Source of the DNA: CAZPXZ01 sp965221505
GTDB lineage: Bacteria; Pseudomonadota; Alphaproteobacteria; Rhodobacterales; CAZPXZ01
Assembly: GCA_965221505.1 (NCBI GenBank)
Contig: CBDCSI010000002.1
Coordinates: 930,001-994,000, forward strand
Length of the DNA: 64,000 nt
Direction: 5' to 3'
Under the pieces are notes generated by a model that made no database searches, had not been told where the DNA came from, and worked only from the letters and a program-made list of their open reading frames with translations. Positions within the stretch are counted from its first letter, which is position 1; each line of letters starts with the position of its first letter. A program made the translations under genes and the position numbers. Of this stretch, positions 18,841 to 27,418 are shown one piece after another.

Positions 18841-18977
18841 GGATCGCCCCGAACGCAGGAACGCGAGCCGACTGGACGCCCTTTCTCCGGCTCGCACGTA
18901 GTGCGTGGTCGAGCGCGGTTCGGCCGGTGCCAAGGCTTGGGCAACGTGATGCCAGCCCCTGACGAGCGTGGTCGAGC

Positions 18978-19763
18978 ATGCGAATTTCGGTAGTCAACCT
19001 CGCTCGAGCGGAGGATCGGCGGCGGCGCATGCAGGAGCAATTCGACGCGCTCGGCCTGCTTGTGACCTTCCATGAAGCCGTGGACGGGCGGTCGCTGGGT
19101 CCGGAGCAGTACGCTTGCGTGGATCGGGAGGCCCGGCGACGGCTCGGGCTATGGCCTCAGGCAGACGGTTCCATCGCCAACTGGCTCAGCCACCGGCAGG
19201 TGATGCGGGAGATGTTGGACGAAGCGCGGGAAATGGTTGCCATTTTCGAGGATGACGCGATCCTCTCGGTCGACTTGCCCCGGATCCTGGACGCTCTCGA
19301 GCGGAAGCCGTTCGATTTCGATGTAGTAATGCTGAACCGCAGGTCGAGAAGGAAGCCCTTCGTGCCGTGCGAGAGCATTGCGGGTGGGTACGTGGCGGGC
19401 AGGCTCCGGTATTCCGACTTCGGCAGTGAGGGATACGTAATCACCCGGGATGCCGCACGGCACTTCCTGGCCCACATGCCGCAGATGATGTGGGAGATCG
19501 ACCATTCGCTGTCACGTTTCTGGGAGAACGGCCTGAACGTGTTCTACGTCGATCCTCCCCTCGTCTCTCACGACGAGGCAGTCGACTCGCAGATCGAGGC
19601 CCATCGGGTCCGGTCTCGAAGAAGGCAGCGGTCGTCCGACGGCAAGGCCTGGGTTCTTTGGCGCCGTGCGGTCTCCGGGCTGGATCGCAAGCTGCGCCGA
19701 CGTATAGCGTTTTCGCGCTTGGTGCGAGGGGAGATCGGCGTCACTCGCTGGAGCAAGACGTGA
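18978..19763 (+). CDS. glycosyltransferase family 25 (LPS/LOS) protein
   Basis: 261 residues starting MRISVVNLARAEDRRRRM, the GT25 nucleotide-binding start. It contains NWLSHRQVMREM, the acidic VAIFEDDAILS and a late YVDPPLVSHDE. It is clearly homologous to the convergent gene at 19854-20615, sharing NLxRAxxRR, LSHR, FEDD and YxDPPxxSH, so the two are likely a divergent duplicate pair. Role: adding a sugar to a surface glycan in the cytoplasm. Confidence 0.9.
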   Translation: MRISVVNLARAEDRRRRMQEQFDALGLLVTFHEAVDGRSLGPEQYACVDREARRRLGLWPQADGSIANWLSHRQVMREMLDEAREMVAIFEDDAILSVDLPRILDALERKPFDFDVVMLNRRSRRKPFVPCESIAGGYVAGRLRYSDFGSEGYVITRDAARHFLAHMPQMMWEIDHSLSRFWENGLNVFYVDPPLVSHDEAVDSQIEAHRVRSRRRQRSSDGKAWVLWRRAVSGLDRKLRRRIAFSRLVRGEIGVTRWSKT

Positions 19764-19853
19764 GAGCAAGAATGGGTGCGCAACGCGGACGCGTTTCCTG
19801 GATTTCGGGTCCGACCGCGTTCGCCCGCTGCGGGGCGACGGCAGACGTCGTCC

Positions 19854-20615
19854 TCACCTTGACGGGTAACCCCGCGTCCGCTCGCGAAAGCTCTCCCTCT
19901 TGCGAAACTCCTCGGTACACGAACTGAAAACGCGCCGAGCAAGGCCTCGCAGAGTGCGGCGCCTCCGCACGGAAGCGGCTTCCCGCAGGATCGAGCCGCC
20001 GAGCTCCGGGATTCCGTGAGACGCGCACGGCGGATCGAGATAGGCGGTCGCCAGCCCGTTAAGCCAATAGGCATGAAGCGTGTGGTCCGTTCGATGGACG
20101 ACCTGCGGATGTCGCTCGAGAAACTTCGCGGCTCCGCTACGCGACACGACATAGGACTGGGTGCCCCAGTCGACGAACCGGACCAGACCCAGCCGCCAGC
20201 GATCTTCGAGCGAGAGCAGGGGAACCAGCGGCTTCTCCCTGCGGTTCCGGTGAAGGAAGACGATATCGAACGCTCGGGCCTTCGAAGACTCCTCCAGCGC
20301 ATCCAGCGCCTTGCCGATTTCAGGCGATAGCGCGACGTCGTCCTCGAACACGGCGGTCGTCCCTTCGGGGCCGGAAGCGATCCGCTTCAACGCTCGACGA
20401 TGACTGAGATGGCATGCGACCATTCCGGGGGATAGGGGACTCCTCCCCTCCCGCGCGCGGCCGTCCCGATCCACCTCCTGCCAGTCCTCCTCCGTGAGCT
20501 CCCGCCAGTCTGTGCCGGGAAAGAACTCGAACCGCAAGCCAAGTTCGTCGAATTGCCGCCGCATGGCGATTCGCCTCTCCGCGGCCCTCTCCAGATTGAT
20601 CACGTAGATCTTCAT
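19854..20615 (-). CDS. glycosyltransferase family 25 (LPS/LOS) protein
   Basis: 253 residues starting MKIYVINLERAAERRIAMR. GT25 markers are VACHLSHRRAL, TAVFEDDVALS, SYVVSRSGAAKFL and AYLDPPCASHG. It is convergent with, and paralogous to, the gene at 18978. The last ~40 residues are basic (VRRRRTLRGLARR), as in its paralogue, which may help it sit at the inner membrane. It is the third GT25 in seven kilobases. Confidence 0.9.
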   Translation of the reverse strand: MKIYVINLERAAERRIAMRRQFDELGLRFEFFPGTDWRELTEEDWQEVDRDGRAREGRSPLSPGMVACHLSHRRALKRIASGPEGTTAVFEDDVALSPEIGKALDALEESSKARAFDIVFLHRNRREKPLVPLLSLEDRWRLGLVRFVDWGTQSYVVSRSGAAKFLERHPQVVHRTDHTLHAYWLNGLATAYLDPPCASHGIPELGGSILREAASVRRRRTLRGLARRVFSSCTEEFRKRESFRERTRGYPSR

Positions 20616-20840
20616 CGGTCAGTCTCCGGCAACGGCCGGGCTCGAACGGGCCACTCCCGTCAAACGGCGCGCGGCGCGCCGTCGTGCGATTCGCACGCTC
20701 CGGTCAGGCGCGCCGACATTCCGACGCGAAGCGAGCGACACCCAGACTGCGGCGACCCTGAACCTGTGCGTCCTCTCATGAGCCGCCGAAACGGCGACCG
20801 GGTTCGGGAGCCATGAGCCTGGCGGAGCGGCCATTTCGAT

Positions 20841-21485
20841 CTACAACAGGCTTCGTGCCAGATCGATCCATCCCGCGATAGCGTCCTTGCTGGCGTACAT
20901 CATCTCCCCCGCCACCACGACGAGGACTGCGACTCCGACATAGCTGATCCACGGGTACCGGTTGAGGAATCGAACGATGACCGTAGCGAAGAGGGCCATG
21001 AGCATAATGGACAGGGCAAGTCCGAAGACGAGCAACGGCGGATTGTCGTGAGCGATTCCCGCGACTGCAAGCACGTTGTCGATCGACATTGCGACATCGG
21101 CGACGGCGATCGTGGTCAAGGCCCGGAACATGGACCTGGAGTCCGTTGCGGTTCCCTGTACCTGGTCCGCTTCAGTAGTAGTCGCCTTCCGCTTTCTCGC
21201 CGCGCGACGCAGTTCGACGAAGAGCTTCCACGCAACCCATAGCAGCGCAAGGGCTCCGACCACGCGAACCCAGGGAATCTGGTAGAGCAACGTGGCGACC
21301 AGCGCCGCGGCGATGCGGATCACGACGGCAAGCGTCATTCCGAAAATGATCGCGCGGCGCTGGAGATGCGGCGCAAGCGTCGCCGCAGCCATGCCGATGA
21401 CCAGTGCGTTGTCGCCCGACAGAACGACGTCCAGCCAGATGATGGCGAGCAGATCTGCGAAGAACTCGGCGTCCAGCGTCATCAT
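20841..21485 (-). CDS. TerC family integral membrane protein
   Basis: 214 residues, about seven hydrophobic segments. It starts MMTLDAEFFADLLAIIWLDV with the TerC signature VLSGDNALVIGMA, and repeats the motif as VADVAMSIDNVLAVAG in the second half. The two Asp-Asn motifs are the likely metal sites. Family members are linked to metal (manganese) efflux or co-translational metalation of exported proteins. The ATG at 21485 (or the next codon) has a weak AAGGCGG site; longer open reading upstream lacks membrane character. Confidence 0.9.
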   Translation of the reverse strand: MMTLDAEFFADLLAIIWLDVVLSGDNALVIGMAAATLAPHLQRRAIIFGMTLAVVIRIAAALVATLLYQIPWVRVVGALALLWVAWKLFVELRRAARKRKATTTEADQVQGTATDSRSMFRALTTIAVADVAMSIDNVLAVAGIAHDNPPLLVFGLALSIMLMALFATVIVRFLNRYPWISYVGVAVLVVVAGEMMYASKDAIAGWIDLARSLL

Positions 21486-22040
21486 CAGCAGAAATCCGCC
21501 TTGACCCGGCTTCGGGAGCCGGGGGCGACCGGTCCGCCATGCCGAGAGTCCGCACTCCTTGTCAGCGTGGGTGCCCTGCGACAGGAATACGGCCGCGCTC
21601 GCGCTCCCCCGCAGCAGAGGGTTTTCGTCAATTGTGTAAAGCCAAGCGTCACCGGCAGCCTCGTTAATGACCAGAACGTGCAATTCAGGGTGCGTATGGT
21701 AGCGCCGAGAGGAGACCGGCACAGTCCCCGGTCCGTCGCCGCAGCGATCGGTTGATGTGTCGCTGCAATCGTCTATGCTGCAACCACCAAGTCGTCACAT
21801 CCTGGTACGCTTCGGCCTCTGACCCGGCGGAAGGCGCCGCAACGCAGTATCCGCTTGTGGGAGAGGCTCCGAGAGGGAGCGCCGTCACTCTCCACACGGT
21901 GTCGACCGTCCGATCGGTCGTCAGGCGCCGCGGGTAGACCGGCCGCCGGCGATCGCGCGGCCGGTGCGGAGGGAGCCGGATACGGCCGGGCCGGGAGATT
22001 CCTCCAGCAGCAAACAGCAGACTACGTGGGAGCGTTGCAA
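21486..22040. other. 555-bp divergent intergenic region
   Basis: Between terC and the MoxR ATPase. No convincing gene. Promoters for both must lie here but I could not define them. Confidence 0.4.
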
Positions 22041-23048
22041 TTGGAACAGAGTCTTGCGCTGACTGAGCACACCATCGAGTCCGAGGTCGAGGACGCGATG
22101 GCGATCCTCTCGCGGATTCGCGAGACGGTCGCAAAGCGCGTCATAGGTCAGGAACAGGTCATCGACCTCATCTTGGCGGTTCTTCTCTCGGGCGGGCACG
22201 GGCTTCTGGTCGGGCCGCCGGGCGTCGCCAAGACCAGGTTGGTAGAGACCTTCGGTACCGCCCTCGGTGTAGGTACCCGACGGATTCAGTTCACGCCGGA
22301 TCTAATGCCGGCCGACATTCTAGGCGCGGAAGTCTTGGAGGAAACCCCGGGAGGCGGACACGCGTTCCGGTTCCTGGAAGGTCCGGTGTTCACGCAGCTC
22401 CTGATGGCGGACGAGATCAACCGGGCCAGTCCCCGGACGCAATCGGCTCTCCTCCAGGCGATGCAGGAGCGGTTCGTGACCATCGCCGGCGCCCGGTACG
22501 ACCTTCCGCGACCGTTCCACGTGCTCGCGACCGAGAATCCCATCGAACACGACGGCACCTATCCGCTACCGGAAGCCCAGCTCGACCGTTTTCTGCTGCA
22601 AATCGACATCTCGTATCCTGAGCGGGACGCGGAACGCAACATCGTCCTGATGACCACCGGAGGGGACGAGCCGTCTATCTCCCCGGCCCTGGACGGAGAG
22701 GGGCTCATGAGACTCCAGCGGATCGTGCGGCGTCTTCCGTTGGGAGAATCCGTACTCGACGTCATCCTGCAGCTGGTACGGCTCGCACGCCCTTCCGAGT
22801 CCGCAAGCGCCGACGATCCTGCGAGAAGCGTTTCGTGGGGACCAGGACCGCGGGCCGCACAGGCGTTGGCGCTCGCGACCAGGGCGCGGGCCCTGGCGGA
22901 TGGGAGGCTCTCTCCGAGCGTCGACGACGTACGAGCGCTCGCCCAGGCCGCGCTTGGCCACCGAATGTCGTTGACGTATGCGGCGCGCGCCGAGGGTGAA
23001 ACCGTTTCAGGGGTCGTCGCCAGGCTCACCGAACGGGCCTGCGGGTAG
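22041..23048 (+). CDS. MoxR family AAA+ ATPase
   Basis: About 335 residues from a TTG start at 22041 with GGGAG upstream; a GTG at 22026 or an ATG at 22098 are alternatives. Walker A is GPPGVAKT, followed by IQFTPDLMPADILG, ADEINRASPRTQSALLQAMQ (Walker B plus sensor region) and TYPLPEAQLDRFL. This version, with FLEGPVFTQLL and SWGPGPRAAQAL, is the type that normally precedes DUF58 and DUF4159 genes in alphaproteobacteria. Those partners lie 14 kb away at 4117-7673 in the opposite orientation. The ATPase is thought to act as a chaperone for the membrane complex. Confidence 0.93.
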   Translation: MEQSLALTEHTIESEVEDAMAILSRIRETVAKRVIGQEQVIDLILAVLLSGGHGLLVGPPGVAKTRLVETFGTALGVGTRRIQFTPDLMPADILGAEVLEETPGGGHAFRFLEGPVFTQLLMADEINRASPRTQSALLQAMQERFVTIAGARYDLPRPFHVLATENPIEHDGTYPLPEAQLDRFLLQIDISYPERDAERNIVLMTTGGDEPSISPALDGEGLMRLQRIVRRLPLGESVLDVILQLVRLARPSESASADDPARSVSWGPGPRAAQALALATRARALADGRLSPSVDDVRALAQAALGHRMSLTYAARAEGETVSGVVARLTERACG

Positions 23049-23212
23049 GTGTCCGACCGAACGCCCGGTCCGATTACTTTCCGGCACGAGGACCTCCGAA
23101 CGGGTCTCCGGTTAAGGGGTAGGGAGGGGAATCGGCGCCTTCGACGACCGTCGTTCGACGCTGTAGCTGGACTTCCGGGCGAAACCGCCCCGGCCCGCTA
23201 CCGCAGGGACCG

Positions 23213-23930
23213 ATGAGCGAGACGACCGAACCGATGCATGTCGCATTCGTCATTCCGCATCTCGGAGGAGGAGGCGGAGAGCGTTCCACGCTGGCTATCG
23301 CCGGCGGCCTCGCCGAAGCACGGCACTCCGTCGATGTCCTCAACTTCTACGACCCGATGACGCTTCGAGACGAGATGCCCGAGAAGGCACGGTTCATACG
23401 CCTTCAGCCCGGGGAGCGGGCCGGTCTGGAGCACGTCAAGCGTCTGGTTCGGCGCCACGGGCCGGGGTTTGCCGCGCGCTTGCGCGGACGCGACGTCGCC
23501 AACGCGGTCTCCGTCGCCGGATATCTGGACCGGGAACGGCCTGACGTCGTTCTGCCCGCGCTCGCGGAAGCGAAGGTCTCGACGATGCTCACGGTTCACT
23601 TCGCAAACCAGCGCCCGACGGTCGTGCCGATCGTGCGGTGCCACCTCAAATTCCTGCGCGCTCGGTATCGGCACCTCTGCCGACTGCCGACCGCATCGTT
23701 GCGGTGTCCGAAGGCGTCGCGGACAGCGTGTCGACCAGTCTGAAGATTCATCTGGGCCGAATCACGCGCATCTACAACCTCGTAGTTACCTACATGATGC
23801 ATTCGCTTGCGCAGGAGCCGCCCGACCTCCCGTGGTTCGTGGTTCTCTTCCCCTGGACCTCCCGCCGTACTGGCTGCCGGCAGACTCGCACGACAGAAGG
23901 ACTTTCCGACTCTCCTTCGTGCGTCCGTCC
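23213..23930 (+). pseudogene. decayed GT4-type glycosyltransferase
   Basis: The first frame gives a good glycosyltransferase start (HVAFVIPHLGGGGGERS, then DVLNFYD and RPDVVLPALAEAKVS). Near 23640-23690 the homology moves to the next frame (ADRIVAVSEGVADSV, RITRIYNLVV, PPDLPWF). Near 23850 it moves back as PPAVLAAGRLARQKD and FPTLLRAS, then stops. The C-terminal half of the Rossmann domain with the E-x7-E motif is gone. At least two frameshifts plus a truncation make it non-functional. It may once have belonged to the surface polysaccharide set. Confidence 0.8.
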
Positions 23931-24131
23931 GTAGTCGAGCGATAGGATCAGGTTCGGCGCGATACAGCCGGAACCAGGTAACAGTTCGTTCTCGCGAGAC
24001 GAAGCCGGAGAACCGAGAATCGTTATGACGGGTTCCCGCGAAATCAAGACATTTTCTCGGGAGGGGAAACCGGACATCGCGTCACAAGCGCCCCGTTCGA
24101 AGTCGTGCTCGGGTGGGACTGACGGTGCACC

Positions 24132-24386
24132 TCAGCCTGACTCGTTCTTGCCCTTCACCGGCCGAATGAACCAATTGCCATTCTTCCTCTTGGGTATCTG
24201 TACCGCGCCGACGATTTTTCCGGCGCGGAGATAATTGCGTAGGGTCCGGCCTCTCCTCTCAGGACTATCCTTTAGGAGGCCGGCCTCGTCCAGCCACGCG
24301 GCTGCGTCGACTGCCGTTACCTCCGGGAGCCGATCCTGCTTGAGACGATGCTGCACATGGTTGTTGATAGCTTCGAGATCAGGCAT
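24132..24386 (-). CDS. small excisionase/AlpA-like DNA-binding protein (tentative)
   Basis: 84 residues with a strong GGAGG site five bases before the ATG at 24386, so it is very likely translated. AAAWLDEAGLLKDSPERR then RTLRNYLRAGKIVGAV and NGNWFIRPV read like a winged-helix DNA-binding domain of the excisionase/MerR type. There the recognition helix is followed by a short wing (WFIR). No integrase is next to it. It lies between the glycosyltransferase pseudogene and the ligase gene and may be a leftover regulator of a mobile element. Function is inferred. Confidence 0.6.
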   Translation of the reverse strand: MPDLEAINNHVQHRLKQDRLPEVTAVDAAAWLDEAGLLKDSPERRGRTLRNYLRAGKIVGAVQIPKRKNGNWFIRPVKGKNESG

Positions 24387-24649
24387 TGAGCACCTCCAAG
24401 GATCGGGCAGCTACGGGGCGACGATGTCGTATTCGTTGGATTTTGCCGAACACGTGGCGATACGTCTGCTTCGCCTTGTTCGACAGCTAAATAGATACCT
24501 GAAGAGGACTCGTCAAGACCGTTCTCCTGCTACGAGAAGGCAATCGCAGCCGAGGTGCAGATCGAAATTCGACCTTCCCCTGCCAGACCGTCTCTCACCG
24601 TGACAACGGTACCGGTTCCGTCGACGCTTCTGCGGTTGAGCGGCGCGGG

Positions 24650-26011
24650 TCAGGCGCGCTCGAATCCCCGCGCCACCTCATAGTCCGTCACCACCCGCCG
24701 GAAGTCCTCGATCTCGACTTCGGCAGCGCGGACATAGTGATCCACCACGGCGTCGCCGAAAGCCTCGCGCAACATCGCCGATGCGCGTAGCCGGTCCCTT
24801 GCCTCCTGCAGGGTGGCGGGGATCATCCCGGTCTCGCCCCGATAGACGTCTCCGCTGGCCGGCGCCTCGAGCGGCAGTTCCCCTTCGATTCCAGCGATGC
24901 CCGCCGCCAGCATGGCCGAGAGCGCGAGATACGGGTTGACGTCCGCGCCCGGAATCCGGCACTCCACCCGCACGGACCGGGTGCCGTCCCCGCACACCCT
25001 AAACCCCGCCGTGCGGTTGTCGACCGACCACACGATCCGGGTCGGCGCGAACGTGCCCTTCGCGAATCGCTTGTAGCTGTTGACGTACGGAGCCAAGAAG
25101 CAGGTGTACTCGCCGGCGTATCGAAGCTGCCCGGCCAGGTAGCGTTTCATGACGTCGCTCATGCCCCAGTTGTCCGCCTCGTCGAAGAACGCCGGCTCGC
25201 CGCCCTTCCACAGCGACTGGTGAATGTGGGTCGCGCTCCCTCCCCGGTCGTGATGCCACTTCGCCATGAAGCTCGCCGCATGCCCGTTCTGCCAGGCGAT
25301 TTCCTTCGCCGCATGCTTCGCGATCGTGTGGTGTTCGGCCGTCGCCAGCGCCGGCGCATAGCGAACGTTTAGCTCTTCCTGCCCCGCCTCCGCTTCGCCC
25401 TTCGAGTTCTCCACCGGAATTCCCGCATCCCAGAGACCGTTTCGCAAGGCGCGCATCACGTGCTCTTCCTTGGTCGTCTGCAGGATGTGATAGTCCTCGT
25501 TGTAGCCGCTGATCGGCTCGAGATCCCGCCACTTCTCCTTGCGGATCCGGTCGAGGCTCTTCTCGAACAGGAAGAACTCGAGCTCGGTCGCCGCCATCGC
25601 CTCGAACCCCATCTCCGCGAGCCGGCGGACCTGGCCCTTCAGCATGGTGCGCGGGGAATGCGGCACCTCTTCGTGGGTGTGGTGGTCCAGAAGGTCGCAC
25701 AGGACCATCGCCGTCCCATCCAGCCAGGGGACCGGGCGCAGCGTCGAGAGATCCGGTTTCATGACGTAGTCGCCGTAGCCGGTCTCCCAGCCCGAGGACG
25801 CGTAGCCGTCCGGCGTCGACATCTCGATGTCGGTCGCGAGCAGGTAGTTGCAGCAATGCGTCTCCTCGTGCGCTTCGGCGAGGAACTGGCGCGCATGAAA
25901 CCGCTTGCCCATCAGGCGGCCCTGCATGTCGACCATGCAGACGAGCACCGTATCGATCTCGCCGGCCTCGACCCGGCGCCCGAGCTCGTCAAAATCCATT
26001 CTTCCGCTCAC
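24650..26011 (-). CDS. glutamine synthetase family protein (gamma-glutamyl-amine ligase type)
   Basis: 453 residues from a GTG at 26011 (GAAAGGAC just upstream); ATG at 25999 is an alternative. The GS catalytic elements are present: ATELEFFLFEKS (metal Glu), AEAGQEELNVRYA, HHDRGGSATHIHQSL (His loop) and NRTAGFRVCGDGTRS with RVECRIPGADVNPYLAL. The short length and lack of an adenylylation tyrosine region are typical of PuuA-like gamma-glutamylpolyamine or aromatic-amine ligases, not housekeeping GlnA. It likely activates glutamate with ATP and joins it to an amine for catabolism. It may share a transcript with the upstream dehydrogenase (166 bp apart). Confidence 0.88.
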   Translation of the reverse strand: MSGRMDFDELGRRVEAGEIDTVLVCMVDMQGRLMGKRFHARQFLAEAHEETHCCNYLLATDIEMSTPDGYASSGWETGYGDYVMKPDLSTLRPVPWLDGTAMVLCDLLDHHTHEEVPHSPRTMLKGQVRRLAEMGFEAMAATELEFFLFEKSLDRIRKEKWRDLEPISGYNEDYHILQTTKEEHVMRALRNGLWDAGIPVENSKGEAEAGQEELNVRYAPALATAEHHTIAKHAAKEIAWQNGHAASFMAKWHHDRGGSATHIHQSLWKGGEPAFFDEADNWGMSDVMKRYLAGQLRYAGEYTCFLAPYVNSYKRFAKGTFAPTRIVWSVDNRTAGFRVCGDGTRSVRVECRIPGADVNPYLALSAMLAAGIAGIEGELPLEAPASGDVYRGETGMIPATLQEARDRLRASAMLREAFGDAVVDHYVRAAEVEIEDFRRVVTDYEVARGFERA

Positions 26012-26176
26012 GTCCTTTCTCCCCCTCGCTCCGCCGCAATCCGCAGTGTCGGCGACGCAGCAAACTCGCCCTGACGTCTCGGGAACCCGAAGCGTGCCGC
26101 CCGCGGACCGCCCGGCGCGTCGTCCCTTCCTGATTCGACCCGCTCGCGGCCGCCGCTCCTCCCGCTCGCTTCCGGC

Positions 26177-26986
26177 CTACCCCGCATCCTTGTCCTCGAA
26201 GTGCCCCATGGCGGCGAAGGTGCCGCCCTGAAACCGCGTCGCCGGATCCTTCGCCTCCGGCCTGGGCATGCGCGCGTCCAGCCGGGCGCGGAACGCTTCC
26301 GCGTTGTCCTGCGGCCGCCAGCCGAGATACTCCGTGCCCGCGTTGTCCCACCAGCGCTCGTCGTTGGCCGACATCCCGTAGATCACCGGGCAACCGAGGC
26401 GCGGCGCCCGAAACACGCACTCGACCAGCCGGACGAAATCGTCGGGGCTGAGCCAGGTCGCCAGCATCCGGTGGTCCCTCGGTTCGGCGAAGCAGGAGCC
26501 GATCCGCACCAGGGCGCTCTCGATACCGAATTTGTCGTAGTAGAGCCGCGCCAGGGCCTCCCCGTAGCATTTCGATACGCCGTAGAGGCTGTCCGGGCGA
26601 AGCGGCGCGTCGGCGTCGAGGCGGGTTTCGCGGGCATGGAAGCCGATCGCGTGGTTCGAACTCGGAAACAGGATTCGCCCGACGCCTTCCGTTCGCGCCG
26701 CTTCGTAGACGTTGTAGAGGCCGACGACGTTCGCCCGCAGAATCTCCTCGAAGGTACCCTCGATCGACTTCCCGCCGAGGTGAAGGATGCCGTCGCATCC
26801 CCGGACCAGATCCCGCACCGCCTCCGCGTCGGCCAAATCGCAGAGCGCGACCTCTTCGCCGCTCTCCGTCTCGCCGACCGGCGCGAGGTCGCTGAGCCGT
26901 ACGGTCCTGGCCACGTTGCCGAGACGGCCTCGTACGAGACGGCCGATGCCGCCCGCGGCTCCGGTCACCAGCAGCCGATCCAACAT
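26177..26986 (-). CDS. NAD-dependent uronate dehydrogenase-like epimerase/dehydratase family protein
   Basis: 269 residues from the ATG at 26986, preceded by GGGAGG. It has the Rossmann motif GAAGGIG (residues 9-14), SSNHAIGF with Ser110, and the YxxxK pair Tyr135/Lys139 in LYGVSKCYGE. These residues and the SSNHxIGF motif closely match uronate dehydrogenase, which oxidises galacturonate or glucuronate to the aldarolactone using NAD+. The longer open frame upstream is not family-like. Together with the enolase-superfamily and DapA-family genes it hints at sugar-acid catabolism in this genome. Confidence 0.85.
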   Translation of the reverse strand: MLDRLLVTGAAGGIGRLVRGRLGNVARTVRLSDLAPVGETESGEEVALCDLADAEAVRDLVRGCDGILHLGGKSIEGTFEEILRANVVGLYNVYEAARTEGVGRILFPSSNHAIGFHARETRLDADAPLRPDSLYGVSKCYGEALARLYYDKFGIESALVRIGSCFAEPRDHRMLATWLSPDDFVRLVECVFRAPRLGCPVIYGMSANDERWWDNAGTEYLGWRPQDNAEAFRARLDARMPRPEAKDPATRFQGGTFAAMGHFEDKDAG

Positions 26987-27418
26987 GTCCGCGCCTCCCG
27001 ATCCTGCGCCTTGCCCGCTCTCCCGGGACTTCCCGTGCATCGACGGTCCGCCCTGCCGCTTCCGTGTTCGATTCGCCGTCCCACCCGTCCCTGCCGCGCC
27101 GGCTCGACGCTCCGTCCGCAACGGCGGGCGTAGGACAGCACCGCAGGAACCCCCGGCACAGGCGAAGCCGGACAACGACCCGCGACGCCTCCGCCGCATT
27201 CTCTCGAAGCGCCTCCGATCCGGGAAGCCTCCTGGACGAAAGCGGGCGCCACGCCAAGCCGGGTCGGATCGGCTCCCCTCGATCTCCGACGCACCTCTAT
27301 TCGCCCGGACCGGCCTCAGCCGTAGTCCGGATCGCCCGCGCCAGAGGCTACCCGGCCCGAATTCGGCAAACTCGCCGCTTCCCCTCAAAACCGGACGCAC
27401 CTGCGCGTCCCGCAAGAC
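26987..27418. other. 432-bp intergenic region
   Basis: Between the dehydrogenase start and the lpd stop. It contains the terminator-like hairpin at 27386-27410 and presumably the promoter of the dehydrogenase. No gene seen. Confidence 0.4.
27386..27410 (-). terminator. possible terminator of the mdh-suc-lpd operon
   Basis: Reading leftwards after the lpd stop, GGACGC and GCGTCC form a 6-bp G/C stem with a 6-base loop, followed by GGTTTTGAGG. The T-run is short, so the call is modest. Confidence 0.4.
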
